Part shown: positions 61,181 to 64,000 of the stretch, in pieces
How positions within the stretch are numbered: position 1 is the stretch's first letter
Layout of the letters: every line of letters starts with the position of its first letter
Assembly (NCBI GenBank): GCA_019114175.1
Contig: DXFZ01000111.1
Span: forward strand, 1 to 64,000
Length of the DNA stretch: 64,000 bases
From: Candidatus Corynebacterium gallistercoris
GTDB lineage: Bacteria; Actinomycetota; Actinomycetes; Mycobacteriales; Mycobacteriaceae
Direction of reading: 5' to 3'
The notes under the pieces: generated by a model
The model's input: the letters and a program-made list of their open reading frames with translations, nothing else
Database searches by the model: none
Told to the model about the DNA's origin: nothing
Made by a program: the position numbers and the translations under genes

Positions 61181-62727
61181 CTCACGCTGCAAGTGCAACA
61201 ACTGCCACCGTATCCGCGGATAAGAGCGCACAAGCGCAACCAAAAAACAATGTTCCACTAGTGTTCGCGTGCCTCATGCTGGGCATGCTCATGAGCTCGC
61301 TGGGGCAGATGATCTTCTCCACAGCCCTGCCCACCCTCGTGGGTGAGCTCGGCGGTGTGGACAAGATGAGCTGGGTCATCACCATCTTCCTGCTGACGAT
61401 GACCATCGGCATGCCCGTGTACGGCAAGCTGGGCGACCAGATGGGCCGCAAGCCGCTGTACATCGTGGCCATCGTGTTGTTCCTCACCGGCTCCATCATC
61501 GGCGCGCTGGCCCAAGACATGAACTGGATGATCGCAGCCCGTGGTGTGCAGGGCCTCGGTGCCGGTGGGCTGATGATCGGCGCTCAGGCCATCATCGCTG
61601 ACGTGGTCTCCGCCCGTGACCGCGGCCGCTACATGGGCATCATGGGTGCCGTGTTCGGCCTGAGCTCGGTGCTGGGCCCGCTGCTCGGTGGTTTCTTCAC
61701 CGATGGCCCCGGCTGGCGCTGGGCGCTGTGGTTCAACGTGCCGCTGGCCGTGATCACCCTGCTCATGGTGATCTTCAACCTGAAGCTGCCCAAGCGCGGC
61801 ACAGGGGCGCACCTTGACATTCCCGGCACGGTACTCATGGCCGGCGCCACTTCCTCCCTGATCCTCCTGCTGACCTGGGGCGGGCGCGATTACGCCTGGA
61901 CCTCGCCAGTCATCATCGGGCTCATCATTGCCACCGTCGTGTTCGGCGCGGCCCTCGTGCTGGTCGAACGCCGCACCAAGGATCCATTGATCCCGATGGG
62001 ACTGTTCCGCGTACGCAACTTCACCCTCACCACCGTGGCGGGCGTGATCACGGGCATCGTCATGTTCGGCACGCTGGCCTACCTGCCCACGTACATTCAG
62101 ATGGTGCACGGCATGTCCCCCACCAAGGCCGGGCTCATGATGATCCCCATGATGGCGGGCATGATCCTCACCTCCACCACCGCGGGCCAGTATGTGTCCC
62201 GCACGGGGCGGTACAAGTGGTTCCCTGTGGCTGGCCTGCTCATCGCCGCGGCCGCGACGTTCCTCATGGGCGGATTCACCGCCCACGATTCCCTGTGGCA
62301 CCTCGGCGTGGTCCTCGCCCTCATGGGCGTGGGCCTGGGCCTGACGATGCAGCTGCTGGTGCTCATCGTGCAAAACGCGTTCCCCATCTCCATGGTGGGT
62401 ACAGCCACCGCCACGAACAACTTCTTCCGCCAAATCGGCGGAGCGGCCGGCTCGGCCATCGTGGGTAGCCTGTTCACCCACCGCTTGGGCGATATGATCG
62501 CCGAACGCATGCCAGCGGAGTACACCGCCGGCATGAGCGGCGGAACCTCCCACAACCTCACCCCGGACCTGGTGCAGACCCTCCCTGCGGCCGCGAAGGA
62601 GGCGATCGTCACCAGCTACAACGATGCACTCACGCCCGTGCTCGCCGCACTGGCACCGGCCGTGATCATCGCCGCGATCATCCTGAGCTTCGTGCGGCAG
62701 GATAACCTCCGGGAGACGATCGACTAG
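61177..62727 (+). CDS. MFS DHA2-type multidrug exporter
   Basis: 14-TM-like, AARGVQGLGAGGLMIGAQAIIADVVSARDRGRYMG; coupled to tetR. Confidence 0.93.
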   Translation: MTHAASATTATVSADKSAQAQPKNNVPLVFACLMLGMLMSSLGQMIFSTALPTLVGELGGVDKMSWVITIFLLTMTIGMPVYGKLGDQMGRKPLYIVAIVLFLTGSIIGALAQDMNWMIAARGVQGLGAGGLMIGAQAIIADVVSARDRGRYMGIMGAVFGLSSVLGPLLGGFFTDGPGWRWALWFNVPLAVITLLMVIFNLKLPKRGTGAHLDIPGTVLMAGATSSLILLLTWGGRDYAWTSPVIIGLIIATVVFGAALVLVERRTKDPLIPMGLFRVRNFTLTTVAGVITGIVMFGTLAYLPTYIQMVHGMSPTKAGLMMIPMMAGMILTSTTAGQYVSRTGRYKWFPVAGLLIAAAATFLMGGFTAHDSLWHLGVVLALMGVGLGLTMQLLVLIVQNAFPISMVGTATATNNFFRQIGGAAGSAIVGSLFTHRLGDMIAERMPAEYTAGMSGGTSHNLTPDLVQTLPAAAKEAIVTSYNDALTPVLAALAPAVIIAAIILSFVRQDNLRETID

Positions 62728-62739
62728 TCCACCGCCGCG

Positions 62740-63324
62740 CTAGTCCTCCTTGTAGGAGTTGGAATTCTTGTAGGCCTCCGTCTGGGAAAAGGATTCCCAG
62801 GCGGGGCCTTTTTCTAAGATGCGCTCCATGAGCAAGTTGTCCCGCCACTGGCCCTCCTTGGGGCCGTAGCTCATCTTGGCCATGCAGTGGAACACGCCCA
62901 CTGGGGTGAAGCCGCGGGACTCATGCAGCGCCACAGAGCCCTCGTTTTCCAGGAAGATGCTGGAATGCATGGACCAAAAGCCCTGCTCCCCCGCCTTATC
63001 CAGAAGCACGTCCAACAGCTTGCCAGCCACGCCCTTGCCAGCTGCATCCGGGGATACGTAGATGGAATCCTCCACGACACCGTCAAACACGCCGCGGTGG
63101 CTCGTCGGAGTGGCGGTGATCCACCCCAGGATCACGCCTTGTTCCTCGGCCACGAACGCAAGCTCCCGGACCCGATGGGAAATGAAGGAATCCCAATCCG
63201 CGGGGGCGTCGCGCTCATAAGTAGCCTCACCGGTGTCCATGCCGGCCTGGAGGATCTCACTGACCCGTGGGTAATCCTCCTGCTCCATCCTCCGGATGGA
63301 AATCGTGCTCTGCTCTTTGGTCAT
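62740..63324 (-). CDS. GNAT acetyltransferase (phosphinothricin acetyltransferase-like)
   Basis: ISIRRMEQEDYPRVSEILQAGMDTGEATYE; VYVSPDAAGKGVAGKLLDVL-like motif. Confidence 0.88.
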   Translation of the reverse strand: MTKEQSTISIRRMEQEDYPRVSEILQAGMDTGEATYERDAPADWDSFISHRVRELAFVAEEQGVILGWITATPTSHRGVFDGVVEDSIYVSPDAAGKGVAGKLLDVLLDKAGEQGFWSMHSSIFLENEGSVALHESRGFTPVGVFHCMAKMSYGPKEGQWRDNLLMERILEKGPAWESFSQTEAYKNSNSYKED

Positions 63325-63362
63325 GAAGAAATTGTGCCTTAAATATAAGGTTCTGCGCCACC

Positions 63363-64000
63363 TTATCCCTTTTCCAGCAAGGTCGTGACCAGTTCAGCAA
63401 TGGCGCTACGCTCAGAACGCTGCAGCGTGACGTGCGCAAACAGGGGGTTGCCCTTGAGTTTTTCAATCACCGCCTGGATGCCATCGTGGCGGCCAACGCG
63501 CAGATTATCGCGCTGGGCAACATCGTGGGTCAGCACCACGCGGGAGTTGCGGCCCAGGCGGGAAAGCACAGTCAGAAGCACGTTGCGCTCCAGGGACTGC
63601 GCCTCATCCACGATGACGAAAGAATCATTCAAGCTGCGGCCGCGAATGTGCGTCAGGGGCAGAACTTCCAGCAGGCCGCGGGCATCGACCTCCTCCAGCA
63701 CGTTGTCGGAGACCACGCCCTCCAACGTGTCATAGACGGCCTGCGCCCAGGGGTTCATCTTTTCGGACTCGTTGCCCGGCAGATAGCCCAAGTCCTGACC
63801 GCCGACCGCATAGAGGGGACGGAACACGACGATGCGCTTGTGCTCACGGCGCTCCAGCACGGCCTCCAGGCCAGCGCACAAGGCCAAAGCGGACTTGCCG
63901 GTGCCAGCGGAACCACCCAGGGAGACGATTCCCACCGCGGGATCCAGCAGCAGATCCAGGGCCACTCGCTGTTGGGAGCTGCGGCCGCGCAGGCCGAAGG
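63363..64000 (-). CDS. phoH2: PhoH-family ATPase (PhoH2-like), 5' end outside window
   Basis: [51 protein letters not shown]. Confidence 0.9.
   Translation of the reverse strand, partial: FGLRGRSSQQRVALDLLLDPAVGIVSLGGSAGTGKSALALCAGLEAVLERREHKRIVVFRPLYAVGGQDLGYLPGNESEKMNPWAQAVYDTLEGVVSDNVLEEVDARGLLEVLPLTHIRGRSLNDSFVIVDEAQSLERNVLLTVLSRLGRNSRVVLTHDVAQRDNLRVGRHDGIQAVIEKLKGNPLFAHVTLQRSERSAIAELVTTLLEKG

Noticed and set aside
63200-63222. gggggcgtcgcgctcataag in the GNAT gene
   Set aside because: Imperfect core and no A-tract.
1-64000. tRNA/rRNA genes
   Set aside because: No recognisable cloverleaf or rRNA sequence noticed by eye; a tRNAscan/Infernal run would be needed to exclude them.

Overview
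This 64 kb high-GC window looks like a chromosomal segment of a Corynebacterium-type actinomycete. The markers are a fused E2-E1 odhA, glgC/glgA, sigE with its anti-sigma factor and tatB, the dapE/dapD/dapC genes, mshB, metPS-type SNF transporters, xseAB, glpX and fumC. I list about 50 coding regions. I saw no rRNA, tRNA, CRISPR array or intact IS element. The most unusual signal is a dispersed short DNA element, 5'-GGTGGCGTCGCC-(N1-4)-AAAAA-3' (reverse: TTTTT-N-GGCGACGCCACC). It occurs about 18 times in both orientations, mostly inside ORFs. It is read in several frames and encodes unrelated peptides, so it appears to be constrained as DNA rather than as protein (an uptake-sequence-like or selfish oligonucleotide candidate). 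Other points of interest: a DJ-1/PfpI gene broken by a ~0.9 kb AT-richer insert with two small, apparently related ORFs; a duplicated 19-bp palindrome in and upstream of an ABC-F gene; 9-bp-spaced GTNAC iterons upstream of a secreted protein; a family of AT-rich paired repeats in gene-end intergenic regions; an unlisted MetS-like 57-aa ORF; and a GH32-like protein with the nucleophile motif missing. All homology statements come from recognition, not from searches.
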